A DNA stretch of 58,017 nt from Streptomyces spinoverrucosus (GTDB lineage Bacteria; Actinomycetota; Actinomycetes; Streptomycetales; Streptomycetaceae), in contig NZ_BJND01000058.1 of the NCBI RefSeq assembly GCF_006539505.1, forward strand, positions 1 to 58,017, given 5' to 3'. A program made the translations under genes and the position numbers. Shown one piece after another: positions 8,590-16,471 of this stretch; the first letter of the stretch is position 1; every line of letters starts with the position of its first letter. The notes below the pieces were generated by a model. That model was not told where the DNA came from and ran no database searches. It was given only the letters and a program-made list of their open reading frames with translations.

Positions 8590-9593
8590 CGTCGGCTCCC
8601 CTTCGGCTCAGGAGCGCAGTCGGCCAGGCGCCGGGGCTCGGCCATGGCGACCAGCACCTGGCGCTCTCCGGTGAAGGCCTCTCTGCTGTGGGCGGTACGG
8701 ATGTTGTCGACGAGCATCAGGTCGCCGGGCTGCCAGGGCTCGCGCCGGGTGTGCTCCTCGTAGGTGGAGTTGAGCAGCTGGACGATGTCCTCGCTGATCG
8801 CAGTGCCGTCACCGAAGCGGGTGTTGAAGGGCAGTCCGCCCTCGCCGTAGACGTCCACCAGGTATTCGCGCACCTCGGGGGCGAGCGTCCACTCGTTGAG
8901 GAACGCGATCTGGTTGAACCAGCAGCGTCGGCCGGTGAGCGGGTGCCGTACGACGGCGCTGCGGCGCTGGCGGGTGTGCAGGGAGCCGTCGGGCTGCCAG
9001 GTGAAGTCGATGGCCTGGGCGCGGCAGTAGCGCTCGATGGCGGCGTGGTCGTCGGTGCCGAACGACTCCGTCAGGGAGGCCCCGATCTCGTCGTTGTAGC
9101 TGCGGGTCAGCAGCCAGCCCTCGCGCTCGAATCGGTCGCTGAGCTCGGTGGGCAGGGCCTGGAGCACCTGTTCCGCGTCGGCGACCGCCGTGGCACCGCC
9201 CTGGCTGGGTGCGGTCAGGCACGCGAACAGCATCAGGCCGGGAACCTCCAGCGTGTAGCTGAGTTCGTGGTGCATGCACATCGGCTGGTTGGCCGGCCAG
9301 GTGGTCGAGGAGTACACCCCGGGGCCGTAGGTCTGACGGGGGGCGAATGCCTCCCTCTCCGTCATGAGGCCGCCGTCGGACAGGCCCGCGAAGACGGCAC
9401 CGACCTGATCCGCATCCCGCAGGTCCAGGCCGCGGACGAGCAGCACGCCGTGCTGGGCGACGTGTGCGCGCAGCGCGTCGCGGTGCTCAACCGCCCAACT
9501 CGCCGCATCGCCAGGGGCCTTGGCATGCAGGATCGGAGGCCGGTCCGGCCGCAGCTCCACGTCGAGCAGGGGTGCCAGGGGTGAGGACGACAT
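8586..9593 (-). CDS. TauD/TfdA (SyrP/DdaC-like) Fe(II)/2-oxoglutarate-dependent oxygenase
   Basis: 335 residues from the ATG preceded by GAAAGGA. Metal ligands are visible as MHHELSYT (H-x-E) and DNIRTAHSRE (distal His). The Arg of TGERQVLVAM should bind the 2-oxoglutarate carboxylate. The C-terminal MAEPRR pattern matches the SyrP/DdaC-type group that acts on carrier-bound amino acids: beta-hydroxylation by SyrP, epoxidation of fumaramoyl-Dap by DdaC. It lies between the NRPS and sbnB, so a Dap-derived thioester on the NRPS carrier is the likely substrate. Whether it hydroxylates or epoxidises cannot be read from the sequence. Confidence 0.88.
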   Translation of the reverse strand: MSSSPLAPLLDVELRPDRPPILHAKAPGDAASWAVEHRDALRAHVAQHGVLLVRGLDLRDADQVGAVFAGLSDGGLMTEREAFAPRQTYGPGVYSSTTWPANQPMCMHHELSYTLEVPGLMLFACLTAPSQGGATAVADAEQVLQALPTELSDRFEREGWLLTRSYNDEIGASLTESFGTDDHAAIERYCRAQAIDFTWQPDGSLHTRQRRSAVVRHPLTGRRCWFNQIAFLNEWTLAPEVREYLVDVYGEGGLPFNTRFGDGTAISEDIVQLLNSTYEEHTRREPWQPGDLMLVDNIRTAHSREAFTGERQVLVAMAEPRRLADCAPEPKGSRR

Positions 9594-9661
9594 CTCGGTT
9601 TCCTTTCGGTTGCCCCGCTGAAGGCTCTGGGAGGGTGAAGAGAAGGCCGCTCGTTCGGGGC

Positions 9662-12600
9662 TCACGAGGAGGCCAGTGGTTCGGTGGCGCCCAGGACGGC
9701 CCGTGCGGCTTCGGCCGGACGCGTGCGCAGGAAGTAGTGGCCGCCGTCGGGGAGTTCGTGCAGCTCCACGTGGTCGGCCAGGAGCTGCCAGTCGCGGTAG
9801 CGGTCGGCGAATCCGGCCGTGTTCGGGTCGTCGGCGGCGACGACCACGGTGACCGGCGCGGACAGCTTCACCGGCGGCGGGGTCTGAAGGGCGTCGGCGA
9901 AATAGCGGTGGGCGGACTCGCAGTCGTGCCGGTAGGCGGCACCGATGTGGTCGGCGTGCTCGGCGTTCAGCTCCGCGAGTTCCGTGTGGCCGCTGTCGCT
10001 GGTGAGTCGGGCGGCGATCTCGGCGTTGCTGCGGCGTGTCAGCTCGGCGAGGTGGGCGCGCCGGTCGGCGGCGGTGCCGAGCAGTTGTGCGGCGAGGAAC
10101 ACCCGCGGGACGTCGACGCCGAGTTCCTGCAGCTGCCTGGCCGTCGCCACGGCCGACGCGGCGCCTGACGAATGGCCCCAGATCATGACCCTGGTCAGGC
10201 CCCGTTCGGCGATCTCGGCGGCGACCTGCTGCACCACCTGCTCGATGGTGGCGAACGGCTCGCCCGGGGCGGCCAGGTCGTGACCGGGCAGCTCGACGGC
10301 GTACACCGTGAGCCCGTTGTCCGCCAGCGCGCTCGCCATCGGCTGGTAGTTGACCGCGTTGCCGCCTGCGTAGGGGAAGCACACCAGTGCGCAGTCCGGC
10401 GCGCCGCCCGCCTTCCCCGACAGCGGCTGAAGCAGCTCCGGGCGTCGCTGGGGCGTGCCGTCGAGGAGGGCGGCCAGGTCGGCCAGGACCGGGTGCCGGG
10501 TGATGTCCTTCAGGGACACGGCGCGGTCCAGGGCGATGGTGAGTTTCACTGCCGTGAGGGAGGTGCCACCGCAGTCGAAGAAGTGGTCGTTCCGGCCGAC
10601 CTGTTGTTCGGGGACGCCGAGCAGTTCGGCCCAGGCTGCCGCCAGCTTCCGCTCGGTCGGGGTGAGCGGGGCGCGGTCGTGGTCCTCACCGGCGTCGTTC
10701 TCCGTGGGTGCCTCCGTCTGTTCGGCCAGCGCGGTCAGGGCCTTCCTGTCGATCTTGCCGTTGGCGGTGAGCGGCAGGCTGGGCTGCCAGTGGAAGGCCG
10801 AGGGGAGCATGTAGGCGGGCAGTACGGCACCCAGCGCCTCGCGCAGGACGTCCGTCTCCTGGCGCTCGCCCGTGTAGAAGGCGATCAGGTGCTTGCTGTG
10901 GCCGGCCCGCTCGGCAATGACGACCACGGCGTCCCGAAGTCCGTCCACCCGCAGCAGGGTGTTCTCGATCTCGCCGATCTCGATACGGAATCCGCGGATC
11001 TTGACCTGGTTGTCCCGGCGCCCGAGGAACTCCAGCCTGCCGCCCGGGTGCCAGCGCCCCCAGTCGCCGCTCAGATAGAGCCGTTCACCCGGCCGGTACG
11101 GGTCCTCCCGATAGGCCTCACGGGTCCGTTCGGGATCGTTGATGTATCCGCGCCCGACGCAGACGCCGGAGAACGCGAGCAGCCCCGGGGCGCCGAGCGG
11201 CACCAGCGACAGATGCTCGTCGACGACGTACACGCGCACGTTGTTGACCGCGCACCCCAGCAGTACGCGCTCGGGCACCGTGTCCATGACCTCGTGGTTG
11301 GTGTCGTCCGAAGTCTCGGTCAGTCCATAGGCGTTGACGAGCTTGATGTCCGGCTGGATCGCGAACCAGCGCTGGACCAGCTCCCGCTTGAGCGCCTCAC
11401 CGGTGACCGACACGCAGCGCAGGTCGGGCAGTTCGCGAGGCTGCTTCTCCAGATACGAGACCACGACCTCCAGGTAGGAAGGCACCACCTGGACGACACC
11501 GGCCCGTCCGCGGACGATCGTGTCGAGGAACTGCTCCACGTCGACGACCGACTCCTGTCCGACGAGCAGAGTCTGCCCGCCCACCAGCAGCGCGGACACC
11601 AACTGCCACAGAGAGATGTCGAAGCACTGCGGGGCCGTCTGCGCCACCACGCGCCCCTCGGTGATCTCCAAGTCATCGATCTTGGCGAAGAGATGGTTGA
11701 GCATGCCCGCGTGCTCGCACATCGCGCCCTTCGGCTCGCCGGTGGAACCGGAGGTGAAGTAGATGTAGGCCAGCTGGTCGGCGGCGACCTCGACACCGAC
11801 GTCGGTGTCGGCGTGCTGCTGTGCGTACGCCTCCTCGATCAGCAGCTTCCTGGCCTCCGGAAGGGTGGCCAGGGCCTGGTCGAGGGTGTCGGTGCTGCCG
11901 GACTCCGTCAGCACCAGTCGGCAGCCTGCGCGTGACAGCGTTGCCGCGATACGGCCGGCCGGGAAGTGCGGCTCGATCGGCAGGTACGCGCCGCCCGCCT
12001 TGAACACCGCCAACGTCGCGGCCAGCCAGTCGAGGTTGCGTTCGGTGACGATCGCGACCACGTCTTCCCGGCCCAGTCCCCGCTCCAGCAACGCCCGCGC
12101 CAACCGGTTCGCGCGCGCGTTCAGTTCCCCGTACGTCCATGAGCGGTCGCCGTGCACCGCCGCCACCCGGTCCGGGTGGGCCCGTACGCGCTGCTCGAAC
12201 AGCTCGTGCGCCCGCGCGTCCGGCAGCAGCCGGCGCGGCCCGGCCAGTCCTTCGAGCTGCTCGCCCACCTCGTCGGCCGACAGCAGGCTCTGCCGCGTGT
12301 GTTCGGCGTCGACGTCGGCGGCCATCAACCGCAGTGCGGCGAGGTGGTACCCGCCGATGCGGGCTGCGCACTCGGCGTCAAGTACCTGCTTGCGACAGCG
12401 CAGCCGCATCACCAGCCGTCCGCCACGGTCGTACCAGCCCACCCCCAGCGCGGCGTCGCCGATCAGCCCGTCGTCGGTCCCCGCCGGATCGCACACGACC
12501 TCGTACGTCGGCCCGGCCACGCCCAGTTCCCGGCGCAGCTCGTCCACGGGGAACTGCCGGTGCGCGAGCAGCTCCGCCTCGACGCGACGGGCGCTCGACA

Positions 12601-12928
12601 CCAGGGCGCTCCAGGGCCCGGGGGCGACGGTCAGCCGGCACGGCAGCGGGCCGCTTCGAGCTCCGGTGACGTACCCCGTCACGACCTCCTGCTCACCGGA
12701 CAACGCGGCCAGCACCTTGGCGTGCGCGGCCAACAACACCGCGCTGAGCGGCACTTCCAGCTTCCGCGTCAGCCCGCGTACCGCGGCCGTCACGTGGTCC
12801 GGCACCGCCGCCTCGTACTCGGCCACTCCCGTCACCGGCTCCCGGACCCACCGTGGCACCGCGGTGAAACCACCAGCGGTCAGCACACGGCTCCAGAACT
12901 CCCGGTCCGTATTCAGGCGCGCTCCCAT
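9662..12928 (-). CDS. Non-ribosomal peptide synthetase: truncated C - adenylation - carrier - thioesterase
   Basis: 1088 residues from the ATG of MGARLNTDREFW, which overlaps the preceding gene's end by 16 bases. Residues 1-215 resemble only the second lobe of a condensation domain; no HHxxxDG is present. The A domain spans about 235-720 (FTSGSTGEPKG, FDISLW, NAYGLTETSDD, YLSGDWGRW, NGKIDRKAL). The carrier spans about 755-830 with the phosphopantetheine Ser in CGGTSL. The C-terminal alpha/beta hydrolase resembles a type II thioesterase (GHSSGA nucleophile, VAADD, GGHYF His). Aligned by eye to GrsA, the pocket residues read D-I-W-Q-S-T-A-D-D-K; I do not know a certain substrate for it. The context suggests Dap or a derivative. 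The A-T-TE layout beside a TauD oxygenase parallels DdaD of dapdiamide biosynthesis. Confidence 0.93.
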   Translation of the reverse strand: MGARLNTDREFWSRVLTAGGFTAVPRWVREPVTGVAEYEAAVPDHVTAAVRGLTRKLEVPLSAVLLAAHAKVLAALSGEQEVVTGYVTGARSGPLPCRLTVAPGPWSALVSSARRVEAELLAHRQFPVDELRRELGVAGPTYEVVCDPAGTDDGLIGDAALGVGWYDRGGRLVMRLRCRKQVLDAECAARIGGYHLAALRLMAADVDAEHTRQSLLSADEVGEQLEGLAGPRRLLPDARAHELFEQRVRAHPDRVAAVHGDRSWTYGELNARANRLARALLERGLGREDVVAIVTERNLDWLAATLAVFKAGGAYLPIEPHFPAGRIAATLSRAGCRLVLTESGSTDTLDQALATLPEARKLLIEEAYAQQHADTDVGVEVAADQLAYIYFTSGSTGEPKGAMCEHAGMLNHLFAKIDDLEITEGRVVAQTAPQCFDISLWQLVSALLVGGQTLLVGQESVVDVEQFLDTIVRGRAGVVQVVPSYLEVVVSYLEKQPRELPDLRCVSVTGEALKRELVQRWFAIQPDIKLVNAYGLTETSDDTNHEVMDTVPERVLLGCAVNNVRVYVVDEHLSLVPLGAPGLLAFSGVCVGRGYINDPERTREAYREDPYRPGERLYLSGDWGRWHPGGRLEFLGRRDNQVKIRGFRIEIGEIENTLLRVDGLRDAVVVIAERAGHSKHLIAFYTGERQETDVLREALGAVLPAYMLPSAFHWQPSLPLTANGKIDRKALTALAEQTEAPTENDAGEDHDRAPLTPTERKLAAAWAELLGVPEQQVGRNDHFFDCGGTSLTAVKLTIALDRAVSLKDITRHPVLADLAALLDGTPQRRPELLQPLSGKAGGAPDCALVCFPYAGGNAVNYQPMASALADNGLTVYAVELPGHDLAAPGEPFATIEQVVQQVAAEIAERGLTRVMIWGHSSGAASAVATARQLQELGVDVPRVFLAAQLLGTAADRRAHLAELTRRSNAEIAARLTSDSGHTELAELNAEHADHIGAAYRHDCESAHRYFADALQTPPPVKLSAPVTVVVAADDPNTAGFADRYRDWQLLADHVELHELPDGGHYFLRTRPAEAARAVLGATEPLASS

Positions 12929-15486
12929 CGAATGGCCTTTCTCGGCTCGGCGTGAGATTGATCGGGGGCATCCGGCATGTCGCCGGCGGGGTTTCCTCCC
13001 CACCATGCGTTCGGGGGCACCTCCTCGCCTTTCATGAGGAAGGAATCGGGTGCCAGTACGGCGCCGTCACCCATGGTCACGCCGTAATGCACATGGGCGG
13101 AGACACCGAGGGTGCAGCCGGCACCGAGCGTGCTGCCGTCGGACTTGAAGGTGCCGTCCTCCTGCGAATGGCATTGGATTTTGCTCCCGGCGTTGAGCGT
13201 GCATTCGTCCCCGATGGTGGTGAGTGTCCGCTCCGTCAGATAGCAGCCGTCGTCGAACACCCTGCTGCCGATGCGCACGCCCAGCATCCGCCAGATCAGG
13301 CTTTTGAAGGGGGTCCCGTTGTAGATGTTGAGGTGTTCGTCCGGAACCTTCCACAGGCGTTCGTGCCACCAGAAGTACGGGTCGTAGATGGAGCACAACT
13401 GGGGGCGGAGGGCGCGGAATGACGCGATGCAGCGTTCCAACAGGATGTAGTAAAGGGTGGAGAAGCAGAGCGTCATCGCCAGATATGCGGCGATCACCAC
13501 GTGTCCGAGCACGCCGTACACGTCGATGGAGACGAGCGCGAGCAGCGTGAGGGCGAAGGTGTGCAGCCACCGCATGAACAGCATGAGGGCCATCGAGCGC
13601 AGGTTGTAGCGGTTCTTCGCGGCAAGTTGGCGGCGCAGCCTCTCCCCGGTCCTGAGGTCGTCGAACCGTGCATCGCGTTCGACCGACCGCGGAATCTCGA
13701 AGCAGGGCGAGCCCAGGAGACCTACGCCTTGGCGGACTTCACCGTCGAGGGGAACCATGACCTTAGTCGCCAACAGGCAGTTGTCGCCCGTCCTGGCGCC
13801 CACGGGGTAGGCGATGTTGTTGCCGAGGAAGTTGTGCGATCCGATCGACGCCCGGGATATCCGGAAGGACGTGCTGGAATATTCCGCGTTCACGATGGAC
13901 AGGCCGTCGGCCACCATCGTTCCCCTGCCGACCGACACCAAATAGGGGCTCTCGTGCTGCACTTCGGTGCCGAAGTTCGACCCGGTCTGCTCGACCCGCG
14001 ACAAATCGTAGCCGAGCCCCTTCAGGTAGTACACGATGTAGGAACTGTCACCGAACAGCCACGTGAAGAACTTGATGTTCGTCATGCGCACCACGGCCCG
14101 GTGTACCGAGTAGTGGAATCCGTAGAGCGGATACACCTTGTCGGGCTTGATGACCAGGTTCAGCAGACGCGGAACGGTGTACAGCACGACGAGGCCTGCG
14201 ACGACGAATCCGAAGAACAGCACGAGTGACAACACCAGCGCGCCACTGATCAGTTGCCCCGACGCGAGTCCGCCCGCGTCCGGCCCGAGTTGCCGGCTGA
14301 TGGCGGGGACTTCGGTGAACAGCATGTACGTTCCGCCGAGCGCCAGCGGCATGTACAAGAAGAGCAGCTGAAGCAAGGTCATCAGCCCGAAGGAAGCCCG
14401 GCGGAGGGCGCGGCATCGCGTGGGCGGCACCCTCACGTAGTCGACGTCCGTGGGCTGTGCCGGGGACCCGTGCCAGTGCTCGCCGTCCGGGACCGCCTGG
14501 CCGCGGTACAGGGCGGACGAGTGGCCGAGCTGTGCTCCGTCGCCCATCCGCGTGTCGATGTCCAGGACCGTTTTCTCGCCTATGAACACGTCGCGGCCGA
14601 GCGTGACCGGGCCGGTCTGGATGCGCCCGGCGTGTGCCCGGTAGCAGAGGAGGAACGAGTCCTTGCGGATCACCGTGCCGGCGCCGATCGTAAGCAAGTC
14701 GGTGCAGACCGGGAGGGAGTGGGAGAGGATCGTCACTCCCTTGCCGATACGAGCGCCGAGTGCCCGGAGATACAGCGGGTACAGGGGATTGCCCACGAAC
14801 AAGAGCATCGGATTGGCGTGGAGCAGCACCTTGACTAGCCAGAAACGCAGGTAGGCCAGACTCCAGACCGGGAACTCGCACGGTTTCCAGCGGCCGATGA
14901 GAATCCATTTCGCGACGACCGGGAACACGCACAGCGCGACGAAACCGACGCCGCCGAAGACGAGCGACCGCAGATAAATGTCGGCCGCGTCAGATCCCGC
15001 GGCGATCCACTCGTAACCGCGAGCGGCCATCATTCCCGCGACAACGGAATACCCCAAGAACATCAACAGCTGGAAGATTCCGCAGAGAACGTACGCCAGC
15101 TGGCTGGTCGTCACCGGCGACGAGGGAGAATTCGGGACGGAGCAGTCGGGGGAGGTGGGAGTTGTCACGGCGAGAGCTGCCGCCAGGCTTCGGATCGTAG
15201 GGTGCCGGTATATGTCCTTGATGGACGCTGACGGCAGATCCGGCCTTTTCCTGAGCCTTGCGCAGAATTGGGCCATGACCAAAGAGTTGGCACCCAAGTC
15301 GTCGAAAAAGTGTTTGTCGACCGGAACATGGTCCACACGTATGACGGCGGCCAGGACCTGAGCGAGTTCACTTTCGGCGTCCGTACTCGTCTCGGTTTCC
15401 GTTGTCACCGGGCCCGAGCCGTCGGCTCGCTGGTCGACAACGGATTTGTTCGGCCCGGCTATATCGACCTCGGCAGACTGCTCCAC
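12913..15486 (-). CDS. Pls-like membrane protein: carrier domain + transmembrane segments + three hexapeptide-repeat (LbH) domains, no A domain
   Basis: 857 residues from a GTG preceded by a perfect AAGGAGG. Residues 40-115 form a peptidyl carrier domain (DKHFFDDLGANSL, Ser68 the phosphopantetheine site). Then come paired hydrophobic segments alternating with three left-handed beta-helix/hexapeptide regions (near residues 230-320, 510-590 and 740-840; e.g. IGAGTVIRKDS, LGRDVFIGEKTVLD, LGAGCTLGVSAHVHYG). This matches the C-terminal architecture of Pls/PosA-family poly-amino-acid synthetases such as epsilon-poly-lysine synthetase, but the adenylation domain is absent. It is the first gene of the operon. 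It probably works at the membrane, loaded in trans by the A domain of the next gene, to couple or polymerise and perhaps export a Dap-based product. The family call is strong; the function is inferred. Confidence 0.9.
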   Translation of the reverse strand: MEQSAEVDIAGPNKSVVDQRADGSGPVTTETETSTDAESELAQVLAAVIRVDHVPVDKHFFDDLGANSLVMAQFCARLRKRPDLPSASIKDIYRHPTIRSLAAALAVTTPTSPDCSVPNSPSSPVTTSQLAYVLCGIFQLLMFLGYSVVAGMMAARGYEWIAAGSDAADIYLRSLVFGGVGFVALCVFPVVAKWILIGRWKPCEFPVWSLAYLRFWLVKVLLHANPMLLFVGNPLYPLYLRALGARIGKGVTILSHSLPVCTDLLTIGAGTVIRKDSFLLCYRAHAGRIQTGPVTLGRDVFIGEKTVLDIDTRMGDGAQLGHSSALYRGQAVPDGEHWHGSPAQPTDVDYVRVPPTRCRALRRASFGLMTLLQLLFLYMPLALGGTYMLFTEVPAISRQLGPDAGGLASGQLISGALVLSLVLFFGFVVAGLVVLYTVPRLLNLVIKPDKVYPLYGFHYSVHRAVVRMTNIKFFTWLFGDSSYIVYYLKGLGYDLSRVEQTGSNFGTEVQHESPYLVSVGRGTMVADGLSIVNAEYSSTSFRISRASIGSHNFLGNNIAYPVGARTGDNCLLATKVMVPLDGEVRQGVGLLGSPCFEIPRSVERDARFDDLRTGERLRRQLAAKNRYNLRSMALMLFMRWLHTFALTLLALVSIDVYGVLGHVVIAAYLAMTLCFSTLYYILLERCIASFRALRPQLCSIYDPYFWWHERLWKVPDEHLNIYNGTPFKSLIWRMLGVRIGSRVFDDGCYLTERTLTTIGDECTLNAGSKIQCHSQEDGTFKSDGSTLGAGCTLGVSAHVHYGVTMGDGAVLAPDSFLMKGEEVPPNAWWGGNPAGDMPDAPDQSHAEPRKAIRWERA

Positions 15487-15493
15487 CGTGCGA

Positions 15494-15500
15494 CCTCCTT
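15494..15500 (-). promoter_or_regulatory. Strong ribosome binding site fixing the Pls-like start
   Basis: The minus strand reads AAGGAGG, complementary to the 16S tail, seven bases before the GTG at 15486. An in-frame ATG ten codons upstream lacks such a site, so the GTG is preferred. Confidence 0.85.
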
Positions 15501-15669
15501 GAAGACGCTTCGGCACGAGGGTGCGTTATTTCCTGATCACGAACAGCAGGTTTCAGTTTCGGTCGGCTACCGACAGGTTGCCACTCCGAACGGATCGCAA
15601 CGTAAGACGGCAAGGCTCGATGGGCCCTGTCTCCCTTGGCTTCTCCACACGGCTGGGGTGAGCGACGGT

Positions 15670-16400
15670 TCACCCATACGGCCCCCCCTCGGCCGCGATG
15701 CGGTTCTCGGCGAGGGACGCTCCGCCGAGGTCGAGGCCCGCCGGGCCGGCCAGGCGGGCCAGCCCGGGGGCGTCGGTCAGGCACCGTAGGCGCCTCGCAT
15801 GGGTGGCCCGGCTGCCGAGCGCGGCGACGTATCCGGCGGGGCCTGCCAGAGCGGCGCGCAGGGCGCGGTCGTCGATGCGCGGGTCGTGGCTGAGTGCGAC
15901 GACCGCGTCGGGTGCGGCGAGCGGGTGACGGGCGATCCAGTCGTCGGGCCAGGCACGGACGACGTCGGCGGTGCCGGTGAAGGCCCCGGAGGCGACATGC
16001 CCGGGCCGCGGGTCGACGACGACGACCTTGCGGTGCAAGGTCCCCGCCAGGGTGGCCAGGACTGCGGCGAGATCTGTCGCGCCAACCAGCGGTCGGGCGG
16101 CCTCACGGGCGGTCCTCGGCCAGGGCCGTGGTGATGGCGGAGTGGACCGGCTCGGGGGGTGCGGGCGTGATGAGGACCCGCAGTTCGCGGGCGCATGACC
16201 GGGGCGTCTTCCCAGGACAGCAGGTCTTCTCCGGGCTGCACGGCGGTCACCTGGGGCGCGGCCCCCCTGCCAGGACGGTGCGGGGCATGTCCAGGACGAT
16301 GCCCTCGACACAGCCGCCCGACAGCGAGCCGCGCCACGTGTCGTCGTCGGCGACGGCCATGGTGGCACCCAGCGGTCGTGATCCGGGACGGCGCGCCACC
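15670..16400 (-). pseudogene. xdhC/coxI-like gene relic, multiple frameshifts
   Basis: Pieces of an XdhC family protein (molybdenum hydroxylase maturation factor) occur in order but in different frames. The N-terminal GSRPLGATMAVADDD and GSLSGGCVEGIVLDM sit at about 16290-16380. A middle piece, CARELRVLITPAPPEPVH, ends in TGA near 16107. The C-terminal Rossmann part (RKVVVVDPRPGHVASGAF, YVAALGSRATHARR, GLDLGGASLAENRIAAEG) runs to 15670. The usual first 40 or so residues and the C-terminal helix are missing. At least two frame changes are needed, so this is a decayed gene. No xanthine dehydrogenase genes are nearby. Confidence 0.72.
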
Positions 16401-16471
16401 CAGTCAGGACGCGATGAGATGCACCGCAGCGGACACAAAGAACTGACCAACCGACACACGCAACCTGCTGC

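Noticed and set aside
10172..11935. Long plus-strand open frame over the NRPS
   Set aside because: It is antisense to the A domain and carries no recognisable protein family.
15487..15669. Promoter for the Dap operon
   Set aside because: The upstream region must hold it, but no -10/-35 pair was convincing by eye, so none is listed.
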